The notes below the pieces were generated by a model that saw only the letters and a list, made by a program, of their open reading frames with translations, was not told the origin of the DNA and did not search any database. Positions 1 to 10,875 of a stretch of 64,000 nucleotides of DNA are shown here, one piece after another (position 1 is the stretch's first letter; each line of letters begins with the position of its first letter). The stretch spans positions 13,134,001 to 13,198,000 of the forward strand of contig CM065397.1 of assembly GCA_033060915.1 (NCBI GenBank), read 5' to 3'. A program made the position numbers and the translations under genes. Origin of the DNA: Euryodendron excelsum. Taxonomy: Eukaryota; Streptophyta; Magnoliopsida; Ericales; Pentaphylacaceae.

Positions 1-204
1 TGGTGATTGTTTTTTCACCAAAATCATCTGGCCTTGCCCGTTTTGCAAAGATTCCATTCCAATAATTAATTTTTTTTGTTTTCTTCAACTCAAGGTATAA
101 GATTTTGCAGAAGTACTGATACCTAAAACGATCAGTTGGATTCGGAAGAAAAATCCTACATTGAAGCATGCATAAAAATAATGATGAAAGAGGCACTGCA
201 TTTA

Positions 205-426
205 GAGCCAGTTTGGAACTTGGAGGAGGGGAGAAAAACCCGTTTTCACTTTCCTTATTTAATTCTACTTACGAGAGAAAGGGAAAAGCAAGGGGAGAAA
301 ATTTTTTAAATCACTTACTCTCACTTCTTTCTTTCTTCACTTTTCTTTATTTTTTTTACAAAAAAAAAAAAAAAAAAGTACTTTTCTTTTATTTTTTCTC
401 CCCTTCCCCAAGTTCTAAACATGCTC
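205..426. mobile_element. Tourist-like MITE, TTA target duplication
   Basis: The element is flanked by TTA at 202-204 and 427-429. Its ends are inverted: the left end reads GAGCCAGTTTGGAACTTGG and the right end, reverse-complemented, reads GAGCATGTTTAGAACTTGG. The interior is pyrimidine/purine-rich with a long A run. The TTA target and short palindromic form fit PIF/Harbinger MITEs. Related copies lie at 53,505-53,742, 48,081-48,309 and 51,540-51,796. Apparent open frames across it are low complexity. Confidence 0.7.
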
Positions 427-1134
427 TTAAAGTCTGCATGGAAAAGGCATGGAAGGTCTTTGAGTGGAAATGTGAAGGAAATGAGACATGTCCCTCATGG
501 AAGGGAAAGCAATACAATGATACGAAGAAAGAGAAATATTTCTACTCTTTTTTATGATCATTTGATGAATTTCTGTGAAGGGATGAGAGTCATGAGACTA
601 CCCAACCCATTGACCTCCGACTGATTAAATCTTCTTCCTTAATAATTCTTCAATTATTAAGGAAAGCTGTTGCTCTGAAATTAGTGTAGCTAGAAAAGTT
701 TTTCTCACTTTCATGGTTTCACTTGTTAGTGGGAACAATGCTTTTTTTTTTTTTTCTTTTCTTTTTTGTAATGCTAAATAATTAGATAATTTATATAAAA
801 ATTATCATAAGAATAATAACGAAACACCAACCATGATAACTCTTAATTATAAAGTGACTGCCACAACAGTTTGGTGAAATCTTCTAAAAGAATTGCATTT
901 TTTTTCCCAATGTGGTCTAATGGTGATGACATATAAAATTAAGAGTGTCCCTCCACTGTTCATAAATGTTCCAACCCTAGTGAAGGCTGGTTTTGATCCT
1001 AGAACTTGAGATCATTTAGGCTGATGTTATTATTATCAAAGTAATATTGACTTCTTTTAATAGATTGACTATACATAAATTTATGAAATATCACGATAGC
1101 TTCGGTAATGTGGTGAAATGAACCCACAACCACG

Positions 1135-1425
1135 CTTGTAGTATGGAAAGGAAAATTTTCATGCAATTGCTAATTTCGGGGACTCTTCAAATGTGAAAAA
1201 GGAGCGTGAGTTTGTGGCTACTGTGAAACAATGGATAGCTGAATGCCGTGTTTAGAATCTGAATTTTTTTTTCTCACTTATTTTTTTTTGTCGATCACCA
1301 AATTTTTAATCTAAACAAATCGTTAGTAGTCTTGAAGCAAATCCTCAAGGAATGCAACCAGTGTGCAGGCGTAGTAATGAAAAATGGGATCAATCTCTTG
1401 TTGTCCTGGAAGACCTCCTGAAAAA
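1135..1425 (+). pseudogene. Unidentified coding-like relic (copy 1)
   Basis: Two blocks around 1,140-1,255 and 1,330-1,425 match the better preserved copy at 54,884-55,190. That copy reads as peptide with motifs such as GKENFHALANFGDSSNAK and LEANPQGMQPMCRHSDEKW. Copy 1 has stops in the same frame. The blocks are separated by a T-rich stretch that could be an intron. I do not recognise the family. It is probably a gene or transposon fragment carried in the duplicated segment. Confidence 0.35.
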
Positions 1426-1619
1426 ATATTAGATACTTGACTAATATGTCAAAAGACTCAGGTCGAAAGGAACGTGTAAGATTAATTCTTGTATTCCATT
1501 TCATACTAGAATAATTCAACTAGTGTTTCACACCATATGTTGGGCCCAATAGGACTATAACATAAATCTTTCAAAGTTGATAGTTGATATAGAGAGCAAA
1601 TGTGATATGGTGTTTCAAC

Positions 1620-2082
1620 CATAGTTGTTAATCTCGTTCCGTATTGGCTGATACGGCTTGATATGCACTGCACCACTACTTATACAGTGCAAAGAAGTTT
1701 AAACACCGTACTATAGTTAACTTATCGGCCTGTATCGGACTGTACTGCCCCATACTGGACAATTTAATTTTTTACCTCATTTTTAATTTATCATTGTATT
1801 TATATCAGTTATTTTATTTTGGTGACTTTTAAAATTTTAATATGAATGATTTCTATATTTATAATATATATATATACACACACAACAATGGTTAGAACCT
1901 TTTGATAGTAATTTGTTATATTAAAATATTTAGACCTTTTGTTGGAATGTCATAGATAATAAATATGTGTTTTAAGTATTTTTAAAATATTTGAAACTAA
2001 TGATTCACTGTTTTGAAGATTTTTTAACCTATTTATAACTTGTGCATGTTTTACTAATGAGATTTTATTTTATACATTTATA

Positions 2083-2131
<49 letters not shown>

Positions 2132-2253
2132 AATATATAATATTTATAGCGACAAACTTGATATAGTGTGTTAGTATAGTCCGATACTGTTATGTACGTA
2201 CAGTTATAATGATAAAAACGATATAGTGACCAGTGCAAAATTGACAACTATAA
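1620..2253. mobile_element. Mutator-like non-autonomous element
   Basis: About 634 bp are present here and absent from the collinear site near 55,385, giving an empty site for comparison. The termini are inverted: ATAGTTGTTAATCTCG at the left and, reverse-complemented, ATAGTTGTCAATTTTG at the right. The flanks TTTCAAC (1,613-1,619) and CTTCAAC (2,254-2,260) look like a decayed 7-9 bp target duplication, which suggests a MULE. There is no coding sequence. The interior is AT-rich and includes a TA repeat. Confidence 0.6.
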
Positions 2254-2399
2254 CTTCAACAGCACTGAATATTCACTTATAATCGACCTAATTTTTAGGT
2301 CGCCCTCTAAGGTATGCTATACCAAGAGTCCTAATTAAATTACTGGAGCTCAGTCAAGTTGCATGTAAGGAGTAAACATTTTGGGATTCAAGAAAACAC

Positions 2400-2434
<35 letters not shown>

Positions 2435-3057
2435 AAGCTGCCATCATTATTGGTTTACTTAATAACTTTGAAAGTGTACGTTACACAATAAATTCAGCTG
2501 AAATATCGAAATTTTTTCATTTTTGAGTAAGTCTAACAAAATAATTTCTTTCCAAAATTTCATAATTCTCCGTATGAATAATTCAGTCTAAAATTTTTTA
2601 TTTGGAGATATATGAATCAGTTTTTGGGCAATCCCTCGGAGGATTCTAATTGCAACCATGTGCTTTAGATGAACTTTTTCATGATAAAAAAATTTGATCA
2701 ATATTAACAAATTGACAAAAAAAAAAAAAAAAAGAAGCAGCTTGAGTTAGTATTTCCCAATGTTTATCATTGTTAAAACCATAATTGTGTGGATAGTAAC
2801 CCTACACGAAATCGAGGGAGTAAGTTGGTCAAAACCCAGTAATAATGTTTGCTCTATTGTGAATTGGACATTACAGATTTGAAATACTCTGTATGTGAGG
2901 ATACAGTCATATACATCTAACTTTCTTCAAACTCAGTCTGAAGCCTCATGTAATGAGGTTTCCCTTTTTATAGTAATTAACTTAATTAATGCCAAATGTT
3001 ACTGGTATGTCTTTTGTCTTTGTGTATTAAAGCTTTTTAAGTACCCTAACTTGAGAA

Positions 3058-3215
3058 GTGGGGTTAGCTTAGTGAAAAACGGTGCTGTCATCCATGGCTT
3101 AAATCATGGGTTCAACTCAACTTAATCTTTATGCATACCTTCAATAAGGTGGAGAGTTTGTATTAAGTGAAGACTCCCATTAAGTTAACTGTCCATTCCA
3201 TCATCCCAAACTCTT
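3058..3215 (+). mobile_element. tRNA-related SINE-like sequence
   Basis: A box-A-like stretch (GGGTTAGCTTAGTG) is followed about 45 bases later by a good box-B match (GGTTCAACTC). This spacing is expected for a tRNA-derived polymerase III promoter. The copy at about 56,168-56,330 is collinear. Ends and target duplications were not defined. Confidence 0.4.
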
Positions 3216-3400
3216 GTACCACTACAGAATAAGAAAAATGCTACTGACTTAAAAAATGTTTTTACAAATTTCATTTACAAGATAATTTGATCCCTTGCCA
3301 TATCATTACGAGATTCCTCCATTCTGGTCATATGTTAAGAGAGACTAACGATTAACAGAACCTATTAATAATTAGTATAAGGTGGGATTTTTTAAGGAGG

Positions 3401-3556
3401 GTGATGGAGGCCGTGGGGTTTAGTGAGAGATGGATTTGGCTAATTTGGCAGTGCATCTCAACTGTCTCTTTTGCTGTTTAAATCAACTACCGTCCCTCTC
3501 CATACTTTCAAACTAAATGTGGAATGCGACAGGGGGATCCATTGTCTCCTTATAGG
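3401..3556 (+). mobile_element. LINE reverse-transcriptase remnant
   Basis: Translation from 3,401 gives a piece of a plant non-LTR retrotransposon reverse transcriptase. It includes VMEAVGFSERWIWLIWQCIS and, after one stop, MRQGDPLSP, the conserved RT motif before the catalytic block. Only about 50 codons remain, with an internal TAA. The matching relic in the second flank copy is at 56,509-56,664 and has a different stop, so both are dead. Confidence 0.75.
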
Positions 3557-4122
3557 GATGGCAAATGGATCTGAAAAACCTAAAACGTGCTTCACCTTGT
3601 CCTTAATAGAAAAGATTTGGAGTATGAATAAATTGGCTAGGTAGTGTAGGTAAAAAAAATGCTAGGGGTATAGGGAAAAAAAAAAAAAACCTAATGTGAA
3701 TTTGGAACGGGATGGGATTTAGAACACCTGCCCTGATTATTTTATGAAATCTCTAAATACTAATATTGTATTTAATTGTACAAAAATATTCTTACTATAT
3801 AAGTAAATATTAAGATTTTAATGTTACTTCTTATTCTTGAGTTTTAAAAAATTTCTTTCTTAATTATATATTGTATTAATGTTTGTATAATTTGCATTAT
3901 TTTTTATTTTTAGAGGTTTATTTTTATTTTGAAATTTTATGCCGATTAAACCCGAATCTCGATTAACTTAAGTGGGATGAGAACAAGGTGGATAAGTTTA
4001 ACTCGTCACAGGTTTAGAACAGAATGTGAGGTGAAATTTTTTATTAAGGGCATAATAAGATTTAGTCTAACCCGTACTGAACTTGTTCGTTGCCATTCCT
4101 ATTCCTTATTTGTTCATTGAGA

Positions 4123-4557
4123 TAATTAGACTTTACCCTCATGTGGTTTGAGCAAAAAATACATGACCCTCTTATGGTTTAAAAGTGAACACATGAACCC
4201 CCTGTGGTTTTGACTTATTTGCAAATGGATGAAAACTGTTAGATTTAACGAAAATTCGATCATAGGGATATTTTTGTGATTTTATTTCTCCAAATTATAA
4301 CATTAAAAAGACGATTTGACCCGTTTATGCCAAAATAAAGGCTTGTTCATCAAATTTTTTTTTGTTATTTTATGAAATCATCTTTTTAATGTTCTAATTT
4401 AAAAATATAAAATAATATAAATACCCCTATAATCAAATTTTTGTTAAATTTAACGGTTTACATTCACTTATAAATAAGTCTAAACTACATCAAAATTATG
4501 TATTTATTTTTAAATTACAAAGAGGTCATGTTTTTTTGACAGAGTAAAGTGCAATTA
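4123..4557. mobile_element. TIR element, 435 bp, only in copy 1
   Basis: The ends are inverted: TAATTAGACTTTACCCTC at the left and, reverse-complemented, TAATTGCACTTTACTCTG at the right. Inner parts also pair imperfectly (the 'catgtggttt' and 'aggtcatg' arms). The insertion is missing from the collinear second copy near 57,220. No clean target duplication could be assigned. It is a non-coding palindromic MITE, superfamily unassigned. A weaker relative may lie at 43,290-43,575. Confidence 0.55.
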
Positions 4558-5303
4558 CCTATTTTTTATTTTATGCACTGAAACTTAATCTGCCTCACTT
4601 GAATTGTTGGCTCGGCAGGGCCTTTGTCGCGGGATTGCTGTTGTTATGATGTGGGCCACATGAGATTGCCATCCCTGAGCATTCTATGCTTCAACCGCAG
4701 GAGAGGAGGCCATTGCTTTTTCGGAGGAAGTGTTGGAGGCCATTATTGGGTGTTACGAGCGTGAAAGGATTGGGCAGTGATCTTTTGTTTTCAGGTCGAT
4801 TTAGTACAAATTTTTTTAAATTTTTTTTAATTTATAAGAAAAAAATTATTTTTTTTAACTTTTTAACTTTTATAAACTAAACAAAGTAAAAATTAAAAAA
4901 GCTGAAAATTTTTAATTTTTTTTCTTATAAGTCAAAAAACCAACTCAAAAAAATTGTGCCAATCGAGCCCTTAATCTCTGAGTTGCATGACCAGTGCTTT
5001 TTCGAACTAATAGGGCATGGAAGGCGCAGTCTCTCTAAGCACGGGCTGCATGGATGGCTTTTGACCAGGCCATGTAATAGAAACTTTTAAAAAAAAAATA
5101 TCACATAACAAAATTTGATAAGGTGTTTTCTTAAAAGTCACTCCACTATATCATAAATTCAAATTGTTAATATATTCACACATCATGTGTCATCATTTAA
5201 TAGTAACTACTACCAAGCACTCGATACCACCTAATCACTAGATTATTTTCCTAATATCCCACTTATCAACATTTGATCATATTTAGTGTTCATTACTTAG
5301 CCC

Positions 5304-5608
5304 CATTGTTTTGAAACTCGGACCGGACCGGCCTGTTGAACCGAAAAAATTAAAAATTAAGAACTGGGCCAAGTGACAGTCCGGTCAGCCCTCTAAATCC
5401 GTTTTGATCAAAACCTAATTAAACCCAGTAAAATCCGCGATTGAACTGCGTCTCAGACACTAAAATTGGTAATTGAACAGCTCGGTTCAACTTTTAAGGT
5501 AAAATTTTAGGTTTTAATTTCAAAATTTTAAATTTTAAGTATTAAAACTAGTGTAAAAAAATAAAATACATTTTATTACTATTAATAAATAAATAATGAC
5601 ATAATTAT
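5304..5608. other. Interspersed-repeat fragment, unassigned
   Basis: The sequence changes from duplicated flank to a GC-richer stretch beginning 'attgttttgaaactcgg' with repeated CCGG-type motifs, then an AT-rich part. It does not match the second flank copy. It is probably a piece of an older mobile element into which the Tat retrotransposon at 5,609 inserted. No coding potential was seen. Confidence 0.35.
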
Positions 5609-6104
5609 TGTGGGGTAAATACACACGGCCCAATCCATCCGGTTAGGCCCAATTAACACAAATTGAAGCTGGGCTGCTGGACGGCCCAAATCCAACACTA
5701 AAGAACAGTCCGGCCCAAACTGCCGACCTGTTGTTGACCTTGGCCTAAACTGCGAAAGATGAGCCCAAGCGGTCTCAGAGCATTAAATGCGGAGTTGATC
5801 CGCATTAAATGCGCTAACGGCTCCTCACGTGACGTTGCCTTGCACGTTCGATCAGCTGGATTCTTCAATGAAGGTAAGACAGGCTTTGCACGCAGTCAAT
5901 TGGCGGCATATAATGATGCCTACCCAGTGTAAGCACCCCATTTTTGCCCGCTCGGTAATCTCTGGCCCGACCGGGTTCGATTTCCATCATCACAACACAT
6001 GCAGGTTCAAGATGAGCCTTACAATCTCCAATCCAGCCAGCTGGTTGCTTCTCGGGCCTACAAGGACCTGCTGGAGCCATAAGTACCATTATTCCAAGCA
6101 ACTT

Positions 6105-6425
6105 TTCGGATCGGGCGGTCCCGAAAACCAACGCCATCCAGGTAGCTTCCCGGGATCGGGCGATCTCGGGGACCAACACCTCATCAAAAATTTCAGATGG
6201 TTCACTTCTGGCGCCTGCTAGCCCGCCAACGTAGAATGTCCGTCATTTGGTATTTCTCCGAGACCGGGCATTCTCAGAGACCAACACCACCCTTCCAGAT
6301 AGCTTTCTAGGACCAGACGTTCTCAGGAACCAACACCACCCTTATAGGTAGTTCTCTAAGACCGGGCGTTCTTAGAGACTAACACCGCATAGGTAGTTTT
6401 CCGAGACCGGGCTGTCTCGGGAACC
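6105..6425 (+). promoter_or_regulatory. Array of six hairpins in LTR U3 (copy 1)
   Basis: Six imperfect inverted repeats occur in a row, each followed by CCAAC or a near match. Examples are CCGAGACCGGGCTGTCTCGG near 6,400 and CTCTAAGACCGGGCGTTCTTAGAG, read as arms CTCTAAGA and TCTTAGAG, near 6,355. Stems differ between units while pairing is largely kept and the loop core (A)CCGGGC is similar. The array lies upstream of the TATA box, so it is in promoter sequence or an upstream transcript. The function is unknown. Confidence 0.65.
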
Positions 6426-7498
6426 AACACCTAGGTCAACATCGGCGCCTGCTAGCCCGACTCGGTGAAAAATGACCAAACCTGCCCCTTTGGGCCTCCA
6501 AGCACGTTTTGGGAAAGTTCAAAATCCCTCAAAACGATAATTCCATCCTTCCAAAATGTTGTTAAACCATTAGGCGTCCCCTGCACCCCATTTGGTCCAA
6601 ATTTGGTCCTATTCCGGCCCACTCTGGTCAAAATGACTATTTTGCCCCTGAACACCTCAACCCTGCGCAAACTCTGCTGAACGGTAAAAGACTCTCCCAA
6701 AACCATCCCTGAACAACCCTACACACTTAACACAACATACCAAACCATTCCTGACCATTTCCAGCCAACCTTAATCAAAATGATTGTTTTGCCCCTGAAA
6801 GCCCAAATATGCCCCGAAACAGCACCGGCCTTGGGATTTCGAGCAGAGGGTTTCACCACACGCCCTTGTTTAACCCAAGGAGGACCCTATGACACTAAAC
6901 TCACATGATTCGATAAAAGTTCCTTGGAGCGTCTCACAGACGCTCTGCTCAAATTGTCTTTTCCCCCGATTCCCTAGTTACAACACACCGTCAACTGACT
7001 TGAGAAATGCGTAAATCGGGGAATTCCCAAAGGTATTTCCAGAGTACTTTCCATCGATACGGTCTGATCGAAAGGATCGCTTCCCGAAGGCCCCGATCAC
7101 ACGAAACGAAAATAGCTACTTTCAAACACCCCCGGAGCGTATCACAGACGCTTCGTAAAAGTGACCTTTTTGGCACACTTCTCAAGACGACGTCACTCAC
7201 CTCCAAACATAATTTAAACTTTTCGAAAATATGAAAGTTCACCAGAGGCCCTGGGAGAACATCCCGAGTGTGACTGATTCCCTCGAAGCCTTCCCGATTG
7301 ACTCAATTATCGAGGCAAAGTTTGGACGAACCTTCCCGGTGATGGAGCGTATGTTACATGCGCCCAGATTTTGATCAGATCAACCAAATTTTGATCAACA
7401 GTCGAGATTGAGTTAGTACAATGGGTGCCACATGGCGTTCTGCCAGTTGAATAGTACCCGCGCATGTGCCACATGCGCTAGTGTCCGAAAGTTTTGCC

Positions 7499-7506
7499 TA
7501 TAAATA
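7499..7506 (+). promoter_or_regulatory. TATA box of solo LTR copy 1
   Basis: TATAAATA is followed by GAGGCCTCC, and the same core with context is preserved in the sister LTR at 18,287. The position is about 1.57 kb into the LTR. Transcription would be expected to start some 30 bases downstream. Confidence 0.65.
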
Positions 7507-8896
7507 GAGGCCTCCCCCTTTGCATATTCCAGGTCCGAAATTGATGCGAAGTTCTGCTAAAATCACTCTAGAAACTCGAATCCTTACATATATTCCACCC
7601 CTCTAACACTTAGGCTAGATTCTACCTCTCTCAAGCTTATACACTCCATACACAAGGCCTCATACACGTTTACACACTCCACTCTAGCCTCTCAAGCCTT
7701 CTTGAAGTCACTCAAGCTCCAATCAAGACATCCGTTGAAGACTACAAGTGTAGTGAAGGCAAAAGGTGGTATCCTTTTTACATTTATGCTCTCCCCCACT
7801 CTTCTCTTTTCCCTCCTAGCCTACTTAGGCTATTCTCTATTTTAATCCCCATCTTCAACCCCCCTTTCTTGTATGCTTGAGCCAAGTGGGCTCTTAGATC
7901 ATGCCTAGAGGAAAGCAAGTGAGAGCCACCGTGTAGGGGGACCTCTCACTAGCCTACTTTAAGATGGTATGGCCTAGGAGGTCCTTGTTTATGTGGTGTA
8001 GCCTAAAAGCCTTGTATGTGAATCATGACCCTTTACATATTGCTATTTTGATCATGTCTTGTGTGCTTGGCTTCATTTTATGCTTATTATCATGCTCCAC
8101 AATGCTTATATTACTCTTAATTTTATGTCATTTCTAAGTTCTACATTTCTTTCAAAATTGTTCCAAGAGTTGGCACCTTGAAGTTTAGGATGAGACCTTA
8201 GGAGTCATGCCTTGGAAAATCCCTCACTACCCCCTAATTCACATTCTTGCATCATTGCATTACAACTTGCATAAAAGTTACTTTCGAACTCCCTAATTTT
8301 CAAGGTTTCCATTCTCTCAAATTTAGTTGTTAAAATGGCCCCATGGAACCCTCTCTCGAGTGGTCTCCCTTTATATTGGCCATAGGAGCTCTAAATTGTT
8401 AGAATGGCTCTCTAAGAATGATGTTCAAACTCTTTGATTTCTATGGTTCCTATTCTCTTAAGTTTAGTGGTTGCAATGACCCCATGGAACCCCCTCTTGA
8501 GTGGTCTTCCTTTTGTTTGGTCATATGAACCCTCTCTTGATGGAATGGTCTCCTTGAAAAGTGGTTTTCAAAATCCTCCTCAAAAGATGATTTTCAAAAA
8601 TGCATTCACTCCATCTTTAAACCAAAAATGATTTTCCACAAATTGTCATCATCATGTTGAATTTTGAAACCTCCACTCTTGTCAAGATAAAGGTTATAAT
8701 GGCCATTAAGGAAACCTCCCTCGGAAGGGTTTCCAAGCACCAACCATACGAACCATACTCTTGACTAGAGTCAAAATTTTTATGGAAATGATCTTCAAAA
8801 AGTTTGCCAACCAAGGTCCATGGCATAACATGTCTTGTTTTTCAAAACTCTTTCCAAAAGTGCACCAAACCACACTTCAAAATCATCTTTCAATCC

Positions 8897-9220
8897 AACC
8901 CTAGGTTAACTTGACCCTAGTTACCAAACCCTAGGTTAACTTGACCCTAGTTACCAAACCCTAGGTTAACTTGACCCTAGTTACTAAACCCTAGTTTAAC
9001 TTGACCCTAGTTACCACACCTTAGGTTAACTTGACCCTAGTTGACCAACCTTAGGTTAACTTGACCCTAGTTACCAAACCCTAGGTTAACTTGACCCTAG
9101 TTCACTCACCTTAGGTTAACTTAACCCTAATTAGTTAACCCTAAGTCTTTTTAACCTTAGGTCAACTTAACCTAAGTTAGTTAACCTTAGGTTCCCCCTA
9201 ACCCTAGGCTAACCCAACCG
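8897..9220 (+). repeat. 30-bp tandem array with AACCCTAG motifs (copy 1)
   Basis: About eight near-perfect 30-bp units (AACCCTAGGTTAACTTGACC followed by CTAGTTACCA) start at 8,897, 8,927, 8,957 and so on. They decay after about 9,140 into units with CTTAGG variants. Each unit carries a telomere-like AACCCTA string and the palindrome GGTTAACT/AGTTAACC. The array lies downstream of the LTR TATA box. In the sister LTR (19,708-19,930) it is shorter and degenerate. Confidence 0.85.
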
Positions 9221-10619
9221 AGGTTAATACACTTCAAGGTTCCAACTCTTGAGCCCTTTTTTTTTAAATGATCATTCAAACTTTCTAACTATCCTCATAA
9301 CCTATTCCTCCAAAACCTCCTACCCCCATGATTTCAAAAACCCAACTCCGTAAACTCTTCTAATGTTCTTACATTCCATCCTCAAGGCATTTCCAAAAAC
9401 GTTTTCAAAAGGTCACAAACCTAAGATGTCCCTAGCCCTCCTATAGTTGGGAATTCCAAGGACAAGTGATAAATCAAGAACAACCTCTAAGGTTGTCTAT
9501 ATTAGGATTCCAAACCCTTAGCCATTTCCAAAAACCACTCTCTAAACCAATTCATCAAAACATCCCTCCAAGGTTTTCAAAACAAGACTTCAAAAACACT
9601 TTCAAGTTCTCTTGAGTCATGCCAAAGCATTTTTTCCAAAACTTCCTTGAGTTGATTCAAAAATATTTTCAAAATACTCCACCATCCAATGTCAAGTCAA
9701 AACTTCCAAGATCACAAAGTGTCTTAAACTTTTTCAAAGACCTCAAAGTGTCTTAAACTTCTCTAAAGGCCCAAAAGTACCTTCAAACCTTCCAAAGGTC
9801 CTAATGCACCTATTTTCCATCGTGCTCTTGCCCGAACTACGATTGACTTGATTCTCGCCAAATGAGATACGTAGGCAACCTAAAATGGTGTGATCATGAC
9901 TTTTATTCTAACTCCAATCCCTTTTTCAAAAAAAATCTAATCAATTCAAAGTTCCTATTCTAAACTTTCTTAAAACCCTTATTATTTTCAAACTTCTTTC
10001 AAAAACTTGCATCATGCATCATCCATCCGAAAAAGTAATGAAAAGACCCTGTTTTTCAAAATTCTAAAATGGATATTAAGTGGACAATGGTAACCGGCTA
10101 TTCTAGTGAGTGAACAAAGGGTGATTAGACATGTAGGTACAAAAAGGGCCGGTAGGGTGATGATCTTAGGATATCTTCCCTACACGTAACCAACCCCCGA
10201 ACCATAGATTTCTGTTTTCAAATGACCAAAATGGAGTTATTTTCCAAAAGGGTTTAAATCTTTCCAAAGGTTGCCAAACAACTTATTTTCTTAAAAACCC
10301 TCTCGTGAGAGAGTTTTCAAAAACCTTTTTCAAAAACCCTAAGTGTAATCTTCGGATTAACGCTTAGTTTTAGGTGCCCTAACTCATTTTCATCAAGTTA
10401 GGTGGCGACTCCTATCTTTCTAAAAAGCCCTTAGTCAAATCAATTTTCAAACCTAGTCGCACTTGTACTTCTAGGAGGATGAGTTCTATTGACAGAGTTT
10501 CGTGCTTTAGGGTCTCCGAGCTGAAAGGACCTTGGACACCCCAAAAACCAGGGCGGGACACCCAGTAGGCCATGATGACCTACTGGTAGGCCAGAAGCAA
10601 AACACTCTATTGATCACAC

Positions 10620-10627
10620 TATAAATA
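10620..10627 (+). promoter_or_regulatory. TATA box of the Tat 5' LTR
   Basis: TATAAATA, followed by CCCAAGC, lies about 225 bases before the primer-binding site. This is a suitable place for a short R-U5. It is the only good TATA match in the rejoined LTR. Confidence 0.5.
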
Positions 10628-10844
10628 CCCAAGCTTTCAAGAGCCAGGTATGGACAATTAACTCGAAGGATATACAAATTTTATTCATTCAACTCTTGAT
10701 TAAGCTTGCTAACTTAATCATCGGAGTGTGATCGGCCCAACAAGGGTCGACCCACTCTAACTTATTCTTCTTGCAGAAAGTTTGGACTCATCGACATTGG
10801 CTTGAGTGATTGGCCAGGCCTTCTCAAAAAATCCCACTTATAAT

Positions 10845-10861
10845 TGGTGCCGTCTGTGGGA
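10845..10861 (+). other. Primer-binding site of the Tat element
   Basis: TGGTGCCGTCTGTGGGA follows the LTR end. It starts with TGG, complementary to a tRNA CCA tail, and resembles the TGGCGCCGT-type sites of plant Ty3/gypsy elements. The likely ATG of gag follows at 10,876. The primer tRNA was not identified. Confidence 0.6.
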
Positions 10862-10875
10862 AGGCTGAGATAACC

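Larger units (their letters stand above)
1..5303. repeat. Segmental duplication, left copy of flank segment
   Basis: This segment is collinear, in the same orientation, with 53,314-58,148. The match starts at or before base 1 and ends near the shared text 'catatttagtgttcatt'. It contains no intact gene. It holds MITEs, a LINE reverse-transcriptase remnant, a SINE-like sequence, AT microsatellites (about 2,090-2,119 and 2,411-2,434) and short coding-like relics. Long insertions at 1,620-2,253 and 4,123-4,557 occur only in this copy. The boundary with the retrotransposon nest is near 5,304. Confidence 0.9.
5928..10560 (+). mobile_element. Solo LTR, 4,633 bp, family L (copy 1)
   Basis: It begins TGTAAGCACCCC and ends GGGCGGGACA, with the canonical TG...CA of LTRs. 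It is flanked by a perfect 5-bp target duplication CCCAG (5,923-5,927 and 10,561-10,565). A TATA box at 7,499 divides a U3 of about 1.57 kb from a downstream R-U5 of about 3 kb. It contains a hairpin array and a 30-bp tandem array. No internal retroviral-type domains occur between the flanks, so it is a solo LTR left by LTR-LTR recombination. LTRs this long are known in Ogre-like Tat elements, but with no internal region the lineage is inference. A sister copy lies at 16,510-21,311. Confidence 0.92.
5609..10840 (+). repeat. 5' LTR of the Tat element, interrupted
   Basis: Bases 5,609-5,927 are homologous to 27,630-27,737 (the 3' LTR start), which identifies the LTR. The remainder, 10,561 to about 10,840, follows a 4.6-kb solo LTR insertion. 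The exact 3' border is uncertain by several bases. A TATA box lies at 10,620 and the primer-binding site begins near 10,845. Confidence 0.8.

Noticed and set aside
168..557. Open frame of 129 codons at the window start
   Set aside because: It runs through a MITE and a poly(A) tract and encodes low-complexity Phe/Lys-rich text. It is not a gene.
5829..7242. Several overlapping open frames on both strands inside the giant LTR
   Set aside because: They are inside a defined solo LTR, overlap the hairpin repeats, and are not preserved as frames in the sister LTR.
8897..9220. Interstitial telomere
   Set aside because: The unit is 30 bp with AACCCTAGG, not the plant telomere repeat TTTAGGG in tandem, and it lies at a fixed place in an LTR family.
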